Shown here: positions 7,595-16,679 of the stretch, one piece after another
How positions within the stretch are numbered: position 1 is the first letter of the stretch
Layout: every line of letters starts with the position of its first letter
NCBI GenBank assembly: GCA_003597955.1
Contig: QZJU01000006.1
Location: 1 to 34,499, forward strand
Length of the DNA: 34,499 nt
Direction of reading: 5' to 3'
From: Candidatus Parcubacteria bacterium
GTDB taxonomy: Bacteria > Patescibacteriota > Patescibacteriia > PEXW01
Made by a program: the position numbers and the translations under genes
Notes under the pieces: generated by a model
Databases searched by the model: none
What the model was told of the DNA's origin: nothing
What the model saw: the letters and a program-made list of their open reading frames with translations, nothing else

Positions 7595-10156
7595 ATGCCC
7601 ATTCCATACCTCAAACGCATCACTTACCGAAATCGCCTGCAAAAATCTTCCGACCCCGAATCCAAACCGGGTCGCTGGTTTAAAAACTGGAACAAAAAGA
7701 AGGTCTGGAGGGCTTTGGGTTTAATCGCCGCTTTCGGGGTTTTGGCTTGCGTGATTGTCGGCATAGGCGCCTTTGCGTGGATTGCCAAGGACTTGCCCGA
7801 TCCAAATAAGATTAAAGACCGGGCCGTAGCGCAAAGTACAAAAATTTATGCCCGCGACGGCGAGACTTTGCTCTATGATATTCACGGCGACATCAAGCGA
7901 ACGCTAATAAAATTGCAGGATGTTCCCGAGCACGTGCGGCAAGCCACCATCAGCCTGGAAGACCGGGAATTTTACAAACACGGCGGCATCAGCTTCCGGG
8001 GCTTGATCCGCTCCATAATTGTGGATATTTTTTCCGGCAGTAAGTCTCAGGGCGGCTCGACCATCACCCAGCAATTTGTAAAAAACTCGATCCTGACGAC
8101 TGAAAAAAAATTCACCAGAAAAATTAAAGAGATTGTTTTGGCTTATGAAATTGAAAAGCGTTTCAGCAAAGACGAAATTTTACAGCTGTACTTTAATGAA
8201 ATCCCGTACGGTTCCAATATTTACGGCATCGAGGCCGCGGCACAGAGTTTTTTTGACAAATCCGCCAAAGATTTAACCCTCTCTGAAGGCGCGCTTTTAG
8301 CGGCCCTGCCCCAAAGGCCCACCTATCTTTCGCCTTATGGCAACAATACCGATGCTTTAGTGGCCAGGCAACGGTATGCTTTAAACCTGATGTATGAGCA
8401 GGGCTTTATTGAGAAAGCCGAGTTGGATGGCGCTTTGGCCGTGGATATTTCCAAAAGAATCAAGCCCAAACGCGAACAAATGCGCGCGCCCCATTTTGTG
8501 ATGATGGTCAAAGAGCAGCTGGCTGACCGTTACGGCGAAGCGGTTTTAGAAAAGGGCGGCTTGAAGGTCGTCACCACCCTAGACTGGACCAAACAGGAAA
8601 TTGCCGAAAAAGCCATAACTGATTTGGTGGCAAAAAATGAAAAAAGCTACCGGGCCGAAAATGCGGCCATGGTGGCTATTGACCCAAAGACGGGTCAGGT
8701 CGTGGCCCTTGTCGGTTCGCGGGATTATTTCGACGCCACACACGATGGCAATGTGAATGTCGCTATTCGCGAAAGAAATCCAGGCTCGTCTTTTAAACCA
8801 GTGGTATATGCCACGGCTTTTAACAAAGGCTACGGCCCCGACACTCTGCTTTTCGATTTGGTGACTAATTTTGGCGGCAGCCCGGCCTACATTCCCAAAG
8901 ATTACGACGGCGGCGAGCGCGGGCCTGTGACTATGCGCAAGGCTCTGGCTGGTTCGCTTAATATCCCGGCGGTAAAAACCCTATATCTCGCCGGCATTCC
9001 CGAGGTTATTGATACGGCCAAAAAACTTGGCTACACTACTCTAACCGATCCAGACCGGTACGGCTTGGCTTTGGCTTTGGGCGCGGGCGGCGCAAAATTA
9101 ATCGAGCACACCAACGCCTTTGCGGCATTTGCGGCCAACGGGGTTCATCGGCCCATTGCAACGATTTTGAAAGTCGAGGATAAAAACAGAAAAATTTTGG
9201 AGCAATTCAAAGACCAGCCTGAGGAGGTTTTACCCAAGGAAGTTGTGGCCAACATTTTAAGCGTTTTGACCGACAACAATGCCCGCAGTTTTATCTTTGG
9301 TTCCCGAAGCCCTTTGGTTTTGCCTGATCGCACAGTTTTTGCCAAAACCGGCACGACCAACGACTGGCGCGATGGCTGGACCATTGGCGGCACGCCATCT
9401 CTGGTGGCGGGTTTTTGGGCAGGCAACAATGATTATTCGCCCATGGCCAAAGGCGCGGATGGTGTTTACGTGGCCGCCCCGGGCTGGAATAAATTTTTAA
9501 GCCAGGCCCTGAAGGGCAGCAAACGCGAATCCTACCCAAAGCCGCCCGAAAACAAAGCCGACAAACCGGTTTTGCAGGGCAAATTGACGGCCGAAGTTCC
9601 GGTAGCGGTTGATCGCGTTACAGGCAACCGCATTCCAGATGTGTGTAAAGAAACTTACCCCAAAGAATTTATTACCGAGGTTCTGATAAAAGAAGTTCAC
9701 GAAATCCTTCAGTACGTGAAAAAGGACGACCCGCAAGGCGCGGTCCCATCAAATCCGGCCAGCGATCCGCAGTACGCACGCTGGGAAGAGCCGGTCCAAA
9801 AATGGGCCAAGGCCAAAGGCTATGTGGCCAAAGAGCCGGATTTGGGCGATTGTAGTTTGCGCGATCCGGGCGCCGCGCCAACTGTTAATATTGTTTCGCC
9901 TACGCTAAACCAAACCGTAATCACAACGGTTTTGAGCGTGACGGCAAACGCGAGCGGACCGCGGGCCATCAGCAGGGTGGTTTACGCGGTTGATGATAAA
10001 GTGCTAGGTGAATCTTTGGTTGGCCCGGATTACTCAGTTAATCTGGATTTAACGGGCTTTGAAAGCGGTTTTCATACTTTGAGTGCGCAGGTTTTTGATG
10101 TGGTAGAAAATTCCGGTACCACCAGTCTGACTTTCAATTTTCTAATCAGTGGTTAG
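7595..10156 (+). CDS. Class A penicillin-binding protein (bifunctional transglycosylase/transpeptidase)
   Basis: An 853-residue PBP1A-type enzyme that polymerises and cross-links peptidoglycan outside the membrane. Order: basic cytoplasmic tail, one transmembrane helix (about 39-63), glycosyltransferase GT51 domain with the catalytic EDREFYKHGG (E122) and GGSTITQQFVKN, then the transpeptidase domain with S398-S-F-K401, an SLN triad element and K584-T-G-T. The last 90 or so residues, starting near TVNIVSPTLNQ, look like an Ig-type beta-sandwich, an addition seen in some Gram-positive and CPR PBPs. The ATG at 7595 is chosen because the earlier TTG overlaps the promoter. It converges on dnaN with a 12-nt gap and no obvious terminator between. 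Confidence 0.93.
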   Translation: MPIPYLKRITYRNRLQKSSDPESKPGRWFKNWNKKKVWRALGLIAAFGVLACVIVGIGAFAWIAKDLPDPNKIKDRAVAQSTKIYARDGETLLYDIHGDIKRTLIKLQDVPEHVRQATISLEDREFYKHGGISFRGLIRSIIVDIFSGSKSQGGSTITQQFVKNSILTTEKKFTRKIKEIVLAYEIEKRFSKDEILQLYFNEIPYGSNIYGIEAAAQSFFDKSAKDLTLSEGALLAALPQRPTYLSPYGNNTDALVARQRYALNLMYEQGFIEKAELDGALAVDISKRIKPKREQMRAPHFVMMVKEQLADRYGEAVLEKGGLKVVTTLDWTKQEIAEKAITDLVAKNEKSYRAENAAMVAIDPKTGQVVALVGSRDYFDATHDGNVNVAIRERNPGSSFKPVVYATAFNKGYGPDTLLFDLVTNFGGSPAYIPKDYDGGERGPVTMRKALAGSLNIPAVKTLYLAGIPEVIDTAKKLGYTTLTDPDRYGLALALGAGGAKLIEHTNAFAAFAANGVHRPIATILKVEDKNRKILEQFKDQPEEVLPKEVVANILSVLTDNNARSFIFGSRSPLVLPDRTVFAKTGTTNDWRDGWTIGGTPSLVAGFWAGNNDYSPMAKGADGVYVAAPGWNKFLSQALKGSKRESYPKPPENKADKPVLQGKLTAEVPVAVDRVTGNRIPDVCKETYPKEFITEVLIKEVHEILQYVKKDDPQGAVPSNPASDPQYARWEEPVQKWAKAKGYVAKEPDLGDCSLRDPGAAPTVNIVSPTLNQTVITTVLSVTANASGPRAISRVVYAVDDKVLGESLVGPDYSVNLDLTGFESGFHTLSAQVFDVVENSGTTSLTFNFLISG

Positions 10157-10168
10157 TTGTAAAAACTC

Positions 10169-11275
10169 CTACTGCCGGATGGGCATAACCAGATAGCGGA
10201 AATTTGTGGGCTGTTCTTTGGTGGTTTTTGGCTCTAGCAAGCCTGGGCTTTTTTCGTCATTTAAATGCAGAACCACGCCCTCGGCACCAACCACATTCAG
10301 GCCATCTAGCAAAAACCGCCAGTTAAAAACAATTTTACCAGTTTGGTCATTGATTTCCGCGGGCAATTTAACATCGCTCGCACCCACCTGGGCGTTCGCG
10401 GCAGACAGCGTGATCTCGTTATTGCTTTGATAAGCCAGGGTCACATCATTTATGCCCGAACGGCAAAACAGGCCGACTTGTCTTAGGGCTTTTGCCAGAC
10501 TTTCATTGTCCAAGACAAGGTGGGTGGAAAACTGCGCTGGGATTATTTGGGTGTAATCCGGAAATTGCCCTTCAATGAGCCGGGAAACCAACTCAATGTT
10601 TTCTCCACTAAAGCACACTTGATTGTCGCTGATGGTTAAATTGACTTCCCCGGCTTCCGGCGCAATCCGCAACCACTCCTGCAGGCTTCGGCTTGGCACG
10701 ATGATTTTTTGTTCTTCCTTGGTGGTGGTTAATTTGGCTTTTGCTTCAGCAAGGCGGTAGCTGTCAGTGGCGGCCACGACCAATTCTTGCTCTTTTAGGT
10801 GAAACAAAACCCCGTTTATTTCTGGCCGGGCTTCGTCAGCAGCAACCGCAAAAACTGTTTGGTTTAAAAGGGTTTTTAGGGTTTTTGCCGGCATGGAAAA
10901 TCGGGTGCCGTCGTGGACTTTTGGAATGACTGGAAAATCTTCGCCCGAAAGGCCTTTGAGGGTGGTTTTGGAATCAGCGCTGGCGATTACCAGCTCGCCA
11001 TTTTGAAGCTCGAGGGTAACATTCCCGGCCGGCAAGAGACTAACATAATCCAAAATCACGCGGGCCTGAACTGAAAACTCGCCCGGGCTTTCCACCTTAC
11101 CCCGGACTTGGGCTGTAATCCCAATTTCCAGGTTTGTGGTCATTAAAACAATTCCTTCGGCCGATGCGCGGATTAAAACATTTTTTAAAATCGGCAGCGT
11201 GGTTGAGCGGCCCGCAATGTGGCTGACAAAACTCAAGCCACTCAATAAGTTTTCTTGTGTACAAATTATTTTCAT
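10169..11275 (-). CDS. dnaN: DNA polymerase III subunit beta (sliding clamp)
   Basis: A 368-residue three-domain clamp that encircles DNA and tethers the replicative polymerase. It starts MKIICTQENLLSGLSFVSHIAGRSTTLPILKNVLI, the usual first-domain signature, and ends with the family-typical YLVMPIRQ, where most clamps have YLIMPMRL. It lies downstream of dnaA on the same strand across a 246-nt spacer, the common origin-proximal order. recF does not follow; instead a convergent PBP gene does. Confidence 0.96.
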   Translation of the reverse strand: MKIICTQENLLSGLSFVSHIAGRSTTLPILKNVLIRASAEGIVLMTTNLEIGITAQVRGKVESPGEFSVQARVILDYVSLLPAGNVTLELQNGELVIASADSKTTLKGLSGEDFPVIPKVHDGTRFSMPAKTLKTLLNQTVFAVAADEARPEINGVLFHLKEQELVVAATDSYRLAEAKAKLTTTKEEQKIIVPSRSLQEWLRIAPEAGEVNLTISDNQVCFSGENIELVSRLIEGQFPDYTQIIPAQFSTHLVLDNESLAKALRQVGLFCRSGINDVTLAYQSNNEITLSAANAQVGASDVKLPAEINDQTGKIVFNWRFLLDGLNVVGAEGVVLHLNDEKSPGLLEPKTTKEQPTNFRYLVMPIRQ

Positions 11276-11521
11276 AAATATTTTATTAAGAAGGAAGAAT
11301 AAGAAGGGGTTGTTGAAAGGTTAATAAGTAAGATTAGTCTGGGGTTTTTTAGGAAAAAATGCGGAATTTTTTTAAAGCGGTGTGGGTGTGTTGGGTAAAA
11401 AATCGTGGATAAGATTGTAGAAGTTTTTTGGTATTGGTTTTGAAAAAACTTTTAAGTGTTTTTTTAACAATCAGTGGGTGGTTTTTAAAAGACTTATACC
11501 CAAGCGCCGCACAATTTTTAA
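11276..11521. other. dnaA-dnaN spacer with one DnaA-box-like site
   Basis: A 246-nt gap rich in G/T on plus and AT-rich overall. CGTGGATAA (11404-11412) differs by one base from the DnaA box TGTGGATAA. T-runs of 6-8 occur repeatedly. It may be part of a bipartite origin with the other side of dnaA, or simply hold the dnaN promoter, which I could not define. Confidence 0.4.
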
Positions 11522-12904
11522 TTATACATAAAGCCTTTGGCGTATTAGCTTTACGTCTTGTTGAAGTTTTGGGTCCTCTTTGATTTGTCCACTAACCTTT
11601 TCCACCGCGTGCATGGCTGTGGAATGATCGCGCCCGCCCAATTCGTCGCCAATCGTTGGGAAAGAGGCCTGGATTTCCTCGCGCATTAAATACATTATCA
11701 TTTGCCTGGGCTTTACAAGTTCTGAGCGCCGGCTTTGGCCCAAAACCTCAGAAACCTTAACATCATAAAATTGGCAGACCGTGGCAATGATTTGTTTGGG
11801 TGTAACCGCGTGTTGCCGTTTAGTTTGGGCGGCCTGGCTGACAGTGACCAAAACCTCCTTAATAGACTCTAGGGTTGGCGACTGCTTGCTTAAATTGTGT
11901 GTTGCCACTATGCGATTTAAAGCACCCTCAAGCTCTCGGATGTTGTCTTGGATTAAGTTAGCCACGTAATTTAGACAATCATTGTTTAGATTAAAGGATT
12001 TTTCGTGGCACTTGGCCCGCAGAATCGCAATGCGGGTTTCCAAATCCGGCTCCTGGATGTCCGCGATCATACCCCATTCAAAACGTGAAAGCAGCCTGGC
12101 TTCCAGGGCAGCAATGGCCTTCGGCGGCCGGTCTGAAGAAAGCACAATCTGTTTGTTGGCCTGGTAAAGCGCGTTAAAAGTATGAAAAAATTCTTCTTGA
12201 GTCCCCTCTTTGCCGGCTAAAAACTGCACATCATCTACCAACAAAACATCTACGGAACGCCAGCGCTCCCGAAACGAAGTCATTGAGCCTTTGAAAATAG
12301 CCTGGATGAATTCGTTGGTAAAGTATTCACTGGAAACATACAAAACCTTGGTCTTTCGGTTGGCTTGTAAAACCTCGTGACCGATTGCCTGCATGAGATG
12401 GGTTTTACCCAAACCAGCGCCGCCATAGATAAACAAAGGATTGTACACATCACCCGGTTTTTCCGCGCAGGCTCGCGCCGCCGCCTGAGCCAGCTCATTG
12501 CCCTTGCCCACAATGAAGTTTTCAAAAGTGTAGCGCGGGTTGAGGCCTGTGATTTTGGAAACACCGTTCTTGACGCTAACCTGATCGGGGTCGTCCCCGG
12601 ATTTGGTTTTTGCCAAAACCGCGCCGTCTTCCGAGAGCTTAGCGTTTTGGTTTTGCACCCGATACTCAATTTCCGAGATTTCGTTTTCGGTTAAGTGTTT
12701 AATGGCCCCCAAAATGTGGCTGTGGTACTTGTTTTCAAGCCAGGCTTTGGCAAAAGCGTTAGGCACGCCAATAACCAACTTGGAGCCGTTAACTTGGCTT
12801 ATAAAAGTATTTTTAAACCAAGTCGTAAAATTGGCCTTGCTCAACTTTAGCTCTAATTCGCCCAAAGTTGCTTGCCAGAGCTTGTCGTTTGGCAGTTTTA
12901 GCAT
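11522..12904 (-). CDS. dnaA: Chromosomal replication initiator DnaA
   Basis: A 460-residue initiator that binds origin boxes and opens the duplex in the ATP form. Domain I (1-80) begins MLKLPNDKLWQATLGELELK; the AAA+ domain III carries Walker A GGAGLGKTH (161-169) and Walker B VLLVDDVQFL (D224, D225); domain IV ends with the box-binding GGRDHSTAMHAVEKV. Length is normal. No Shine-Dalgarno. A TAATAT -10 lies about 33 nt before the start. Divergent from rpmH, with box-like sites in the gap. Confidence 0.98.
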   Translation of the reverse strand: MLKLPNDKLWQATLGELELKLSKANFTTWFKNTFISQVNGSKLVIGVPNAFAKAWLENKYHSHILGAIKHLTENEISEIEYRVQNQNAKLSEDGAVLAKTKSGDDPDQVSVKNGVSKITGLNPRYTFENFIVGKGNELAQAAARACAEKPGDVYNPLFIYGGAGLGKTHLMQAIGHEVLQANRKTKVLYVSSEYFTNEFIQAIFKGSMTSFRERWRSVDVLLVDDVQFLAGKEGTQEEFFHTFNALYQANKQIVLSSDRPPKAIAALEARLLSRFEWGMIADIQEPDLETRIAILRAKCHEKSFNLNNDCLNYVANLIQDNIRELEGALNRIVATHNLSKQSPTLESIKEVLVTVSQAAQTKRQHAVTPKQIIATVCQFYDVKVSEVLGQSRRSELVKPRQMIMYLMREEIQASFPTIGDELGGRDHSTAMHAVEKVSGQIKEDPKLQQDVKLIRQRLYV

Positions 12905-12937
12905 GAAAAACGCCTTATTTAAAAGTGGGGTTTTTTG

Positions 12938-12966
12938 ATATTACCATACTTAAAATCAGCAAAAAA
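12938..12966 (-). promoter_or_regulatory. dnaA: Possible dnaA promoter
   Basis: On minus, a T-run as -35 (12966-12961), 17-nt spacer, TAATAT (12943-12938). The -10 is good, the -35 weak. The leader would be about 26 nt. Confidence 0.4.
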
Positions 12967-12997
12967 TAGGGAAAAAGTGGGTAGCAAGGGCATAATT

Positions 12998-13017
12998 TGT
13001 GGATTAAATATGGATAA
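12998..13017 (+). promoter_or_regulatory. Tandem DnaA-box-like sites, candidate oriC/dnaA autoregulatory region
   Basis: TGTGGATTA (12998-13006) and TATGGATAA (13009-13017), each one base off TGTGGATAA, start 11 nt apart in the same orientation and so lie on one helical face. An AT-rich stretch (CTATTTTAAATAATC and onward) follows. Position between divergent dnaA and rpmH is a classical origin or dnaA-autoregulation site. Confidence 0.55.
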
Positions 13018-13102
13018 CTATTTTAAATAATCAAGCCTTTAATTTTCCTCTTTTAGGTGATACACTTTGGCTACAAATTTAAATCTTTTTGAAAACTACC
13101 GT

Positions 13103-13243
13103 ATGCCCAAAAGAACCTATCAGCCAAAAAAACACCGCCACGCTCGTGTTCACGGATTTTTTGCCAGAAAGCGAAGCGCGGGCGGTAGACGAGTCGTGCG
13201 GGCTCGCCGTCGAAAGGGCCGGAAGCGAATTTTTGTAAAATAA
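13103..13243 (+). CDS. rpmH: 50S ribosomal protein L34 (bL34)
   Basis: A 46-residue basic protein starting [19 protein letters not shown], the L34 signature, with the [17 protein letters not shown] tail. It binds 23S rRNA in the large subunit. The initiation context is CCGTATG without Shine-Dalgarno. Followed by rnpA after 10 nt, as in nearly all bacteria. Confidence 0.97.
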   Translation: MPKRTYQPKKHRHARVHGFFARKRSAGGRRVVRARRRKGRKRIFVK

Positions 13244-13253
13244 AACCCCAAAA

Positions 13254-13610
13254 GTGCTGCCTCGCGTCCAGAGACTTCAGCAAGAAAAGGAAATTATGAG
13301 GGTTTTGCGTTTTGGCCGGCGCCGCCGAGTTGCTGATTTGCAAATTATTTATTTGCCCGGCCAAAAAGTCCAAAGCCGCGCCTGCGTAGTTGTTTCCAAA
13401 AAAATTTCTAAAAAAGCCCATGAGCGCAATCATCTCCGCCGTTTGACTCACGCCCTGCTGCCGCGATTTTTAAAGACTCTTGAGGCCCCACTTGATTTGG
13501 TAATCAGATTAAATTCCACCTTTAATTTTAAGCAGAAAAATTTAGAAAAATCCCTTACTTATGTCTGGCCCAACCGCTCCCACGCAGTTTTTTCGCCAAA
13601 GCGCCATTAA
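13254..13610 (+). CDS. rnpA: Ribonuclease P protein component
   Basis: A 118-residue basic protein that helps RNase P RNA mature tRNA 5' ends. It starts at GTG (13254) giving MLPRVQRLQQEKEI, matching the family's MLPxxxRL opening. The RNA-binding signature appears as KKISKKAHERNHLRRL near residues 49-64. The 3' end overlaps yidD by 50 nt in another frame. Confidence 0.9.
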   Translation: MLPRVQRLQQEKEIMRVLRFGRRRRVADLQIIYLPGQKVQSRACVVVSKKISKKAHERNHLRRLTHALLPRFLKTLEAPLDLVIRLNSTFNFKQKNLEKSLTYVWPNRSHAVFSPKRH

Positions 13611-13887
13611 GCTTTTGCGTTTTTACCAAATCACACTCTCGCCTGACCATAGTTGGCTTCGAACCAGGCGCCTGACCGGCGTCTGCCGCTTTCAGCCGAC
13701 CTGCTCAACCTACGCCATTATGGTCATTGAAAATTTTGGTCTCTGGCGGGGCGGCTGGCTGGCCTTTAAGAGATTGATGCGTTGCAATCCGTTTAACGCC
13801 GGCGGCTATGATCCCTGCCCCAACGCCAAAACAAACCGCGGGCCGCAGGAAAATTCTTCAGTTTTTAAAACCTCTTCGAGCCTATGA
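13561..13887 (+). CDS. yidD: Membrane protein insertion efficiency factor YidD
   Basis: A 108-residue YidD protein with the family core LLRFYQITLSP and the cysteine-rich CRFQPTCSTYAI, then RLMRCNPFNAGGYDPCP. It assists YidC-dependent membrane insertion. The N-terminal 15 residues lie within rnpA and the C-terminal tail after the core is low complexity. The stop overlaps the yidC start (ATGA). Confidence 0.92.
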   Translation: MSGPTAPTQFFRQSAIKLLRFYQITLSPDHSWLRTRRLTGVCRFQPTCSTYAIMVIENFGLWRGGWLAFKRLMRCNPFNAGGYDPCPNAKTNRGPQENSSVFKTSSSL

Positions 13888-14669
13888 ATATTTTCGTAAC
13901 CTTTTTATACGACCCGCTTTTTAACGGCCTTATCTTTTTGTACAAATACATCCCCGGCCACGATTTGGGTGTCGCCATAATTTTACTGACCCTGTTGATA
14001 AAAGCCTTGCTGTTTTGGCCTTCGCTTTCGGCAATCCACAATCAGCAAAAAATGCAGGAAATTCAGCCGAAGCTTAAAGAGCTGCAGGAAAAATACAAAG
14101 ACAACAAGGAAGAGCTCTCCCGCCAGCTTATGGTTTTTTACAAACAAAACAAAGTCAATCCCTTTTCTTCGTGCCTGCCTTTGCTTTTGCAGTTGCCGAT
14201 TTTAATTGCGCTTTATAAAGTCTTTTTTGCCGGGATTAACGTGAATCCGGCCACCCACCTATTCAACGCCGATCAACTTTCGCACCTTTACCCCTTTTTA
14301 CGTTCGACCTTTGAAACTTCCCAGGTAAGCACCACCTTTTTGGGCTTTCTGGATTTAACCGCCAAACACAATATCGTTTTGGCGCTCTTGGCCGGCGCCG
14401 CGCAGTTTTGGCAATCCAAGATGATGATGTCCAAAAAACCGCCGAAAGTGCCGGGCGCCAAGGACGAGCAGGTCAGTGCAATCATGAGCACGCAGATGAC
14501 CTATCTCCTGCCCGCGATTACCGTAATTTTCGGTTACCAGTTCCCCGCCGGCCTCTCGCTTTATTGGGTTGCTTCCACGCTGTTTCAAGTCGCTCAACAA
14601 TATTATTATTTCAAGTGGCACAAACCTAAGCAGTCTGGTCAAACACCTGAGGTTTTGCCCAGAGCTTAA
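13884..14669 (+). CDS. yidC: Membrane protein insertase YidC/Oxa1
   Basis: A 261-residue insertase of the short, Gram-positive-like type without the large periplasmic domain. Hydrophobic segments occur near 7-25, 30-50, 97-115, 155-175 and 208-235. The cytoplasmic coiled region NQQKMQEIQPKLKELQEKYK is typical. It inserts membrane proteins alone or with SecYEG. Translationally coupled to yidD. Confidence 0.95.
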   Translation: MNIFVTFLYDPLFNGLIFLYKYIPGHDLGVAIILLTLLIKALLFWPSLSAIHNQQKMQEIQPKLKELQEKYKDNKEELSRQLMVFYKQNKVNPFSSCLPLLLQLPILIALYKVFFAGINVNPATHLFNADQLSHLYPFLRSTFETSQVSTTFLGFLDLTAKHNIVLALLAGAAQFWQSKMMMSKKPPKVPGAKDEQVSAIMSTQMTYLLPAITVIFGYQFPAGLSLYWVASTLFQVAQQYYYFKWHKPKQSGQTPEVLPRA

Positions 14670-14674
14670 AATTT

Positions 14675-14974
14675 ATGCGAATGTCCTGGTCACAATTAAA
14701 AAACTTGCCGGTGGAAACCCTGACCGGAAAAAAACTGGGTCATGTCATCGGGTTGGTTATTGATCCCGAAACCCACGATGTTGTGCAATATGAAGTTAAA
14801 CAAGGCTTGGGTTTTAGTCGTCACGCCCTACTAATCGGCGCCAGCCAAGTTATCAGTATTTCCGTTGAGAAAATGACGGTTGAAGACCTGTATGGACAAG
14901 CCAAAGCCACAACCAACGCCAAAAACGCCGAAGCCGCAACCCCGACTCTTTCCGGCCTAGCCTCGAAAGGCTAA
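14675..14974 (+). CDS. PRC-barrel domain protein
   Basis: A 99-residue protein with a PRC-barrel-like core: LKNLPVETLTGKKLGHVIG, VIDPETHDVVQYEVKQG and the ALLIGASQVISISVEKMTV strand pair. Such domains occur in RimM and in small stand-alone proteins; the role here is unknown. An Ala/Thr/Asn-rich tail follows. Last gene of the rpmH operon, 5 nt after yidC, and its stop overlaps tsaE by 4 nt tail to tail. Confidence 0.7.
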   Translation: MRMSWSQLKNLPVETLTGKKLGHVIGLVIDPETHDVVQYEVKQGLGFSRHALLIGASQVISISVEKMTVEDLYGQAKATTNAKNAEAATPTLSGLASKG

Positions 14975-15411
14975 ACCGGCGCCCGGTTATTGAAATAAAT
15001 CCTCCGGCCCCTTGGCCGTAAATCGATTCTTACCCAGAGCGGCTGAAATTTTTTTAGCCAAACCTTTATTTTTTCAGCCCATTCGATTATTACCAGGGTG
15101 TGATTTTGGTTTAACCAATACTCCAAATCCAGGGCCGGAATTTCGTTTTTGGATTTTAAGCGATAGCAGTCAACATGGACTAAAAAGCGATATTTTTTTA
15201 GCCCGGGGACTTGATAAATTTGCTCAATCACAAAAGTCGGTGAGGTGGGGACCTGTTTTATGCCCAAAAACTCGGCAATAGCTTGGGTTAGGACGGTCTT
15301 GCCCGCGCCCAGGGGCCCAGACAACGCAATCACTTTGGGTTTTTGGGCCAAGAGGGCCCGGGCTGCCAGCTTTAGCTCTCGGGGGGTTTTAAGATTGAAA
15401 ACTTTTTGCAT
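14971..15411 (-). CDS. tsaE: tRNA threonylcarbamoyladenosine biosynthesis ATPase TsaE
   Basis: A 146-residue P-loop protein of the t6A pathway, which with TsaB and TsaD modifies A37 of ANN-decoding tRNAs. The P-loop is SGPLGAGKTVLTQ (residues 35-47), followed by the family's SPTFVIEQIY and HVDCYRL. The partner tsaD is at 24351 in this window; tsaB is not seen. Confidence 0.94.
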   Translation of the reverse strand: MQKVFNLKTPRELKLAARALLAQKPKVIALSGPLGAGKTVLTQAIAEFLGIKQVPTSPTFVIEQIYQVPGLKKYRFLVHVDCYRLKSKNEIPALDLEYWLNQNHTLVIIEWAEKIKVWLKKFQPLWVRIDLRPRGRRIYFNNRAPV

Positions 15412-15456
15412 AAACTAATTAAAACACAGAAATTTCTATTTAAGAAACGCAAAGTA

Positions 15457-15485
15457 TTGACGCCTAAACAAGCAGGGTGTAAATT
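15457..15485 (+). promoter_or_regulatory. Promoter of the DHH-like gene
   Basis: TTGACG (15457-15462), 17-nt spacer, TAAATT (15480-15485), giving a leader of about 19 nt before the ATG at 15511. No Shine-Dalgarno. Confidence 0.55.
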
Positions 15486-15510
15486 CATTTACTGACCCGA
15501 ATAAGTTTTT

Positions 15511-16647
15511 ATGTCTAATGATAGCTACAAGCAGGCCGCGGAAATCCTTAAAAAAGCCAAAAACGTTTTGGTATGCTTGCCGCGGGTTCTTTCGACCGAC
15601 GCGATTTCCAGTGGGGTGGCCTTGCACCTGGTTTTAAGCGCCCAAGGCAAGCGGGTCAGAGTGATTGGCTCGGATCAGGAGCTGCCCGCCAGCCACGGGT
15701 TTTTGCCGAAAAGTGGAGAGATTGCCACGAATCTGGCCAATCTGAAGAAGTTTGTCATTTCCGTGGATTTGCGCCGCGCGCCGATTTCCGAATTGTCTTA
15801 TGACACCCAAGACGACAAGCTGAACATTTACCTCTCACCCAAGCAGGGTTTTTACCAGCATTCTGATATTTCTACCAGCACAACACAGCCCGAGTTTGAT
15901 TGCGCCGTCACTCTGGATTGCCAGGACATGGATCATCTGGGCGCGCTTTTTGAGCAGAACACAGAATTTTTTTACGCCACGCCAATTCTGAACATCGACC
16001 ACAGTCCGGCCAACGAACATTTTGGCCAGGTTAATCTGGTAGACCTGGTTGCCACCTCGGTTTCGGAAATCGTGACCGATTTAATCAAGCGCCTGGATCC
16101 GAACAGCGTGAACAGCGATGTAGCTACCGCGCTTTTGGCCGGCATGATAGCCAAAACCAAAAGTTTTCAAACTTCGACCGTCACACCGAAATCCCTGACC
16201 CTGGCTTCGGAATTGGTCGCGGCCGGCGCCAGACGCGAAGAAATCATCAAGAATTTATTTCAAAATAAATCTTTATCCGTATTAAAACTCTGGGGCCGGG
16301 CTTTGGCCAGGCTTCGCGCCACTGAAGACGGCCGTCTGGTTTGGGCAATTTTAAATCGCGCGGATTTCGAGCGCGCTGGCGCCACCCCGGCGTCTTTGCC
16401 CGGCGTTTTGGATGAGCTGATAATTAATACGCCAGACGCGCTTATTACCGCGGTTATTTATGAAAACCCCGAGGGCGGGGTGACGGTTTTGGTGCAGACC
16501 CACCACTCGGTCAACGGCCTAAAAATTTTTGCGGCCCACCAACCCGAGGGCACGGCGCATTCTTTGTCTTGGCGTTTAAACCAGGGTGGCCTGGTTGATG
16601 CGGAGGCCCAACTGCGTTTGGGTCTGGATTTATTGAGCAATAAGTAA
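15511..16647 (+). CDS. DHH/NrnA-like protein with degenerate active site
   Basis: A 378-residue protein with the layout of DHH-DHHA1 phosphoesterases such as NrnA (nanoRNA/pAp hydrolase). The landmark NIDHS-x2-N-x2-FG-x2-N-x-VD (residues 161-178) is clear, but the DHH triad is D163-H-S165. Motif I, normally H-x2-PDxDAxGS, reads LPRVLSTDAISSG with only D30 retained. The C-terminal glycine-rich GGGGH loop is replaced by HQPEGTAHSLSWRL. Several metal ligands therefore appear lost, so it may be a non-catalytic relative. It has its own promoter and is followed 48 nt later by the PilB-like ATPase. Confidence 0.75.
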   Translation: MSNDSYKQAAEILKKAKNVLVCLPRVLSTDAISSGVALHLVLSAQGKRVRVIGSDQELPASHGFLPKSGEIATNLANLKKFVISVDLRRAPISELSYDTQDDKLNIYLSPKQGFYQHSDISTSTTQPEFDCAVTLDCQDMDHLGALFEQNTEFFYATPILNIDHSPANEHFGQVNLVDLVATSVSEIVTDLIKRLDPNSVNSDVATALLAGMIAKTKSFQTSTVTPKSLTLASELVAAGARREEIIKNLFQNKSLSVLKLWGRALARLRATEDGRLVWAILNRADFERAGATPASLPGVLDELIINTPDALITAVIYENPEGGVTVLVQTHHSVNGLKIFAAHQPEGTAHSLSWRLNQGGLVDAEAQLRLGLDLLSNK

Positions 16648-16679
16648 TCTTAAAACTTTCGGTTAGGTCAAAGAACCGC

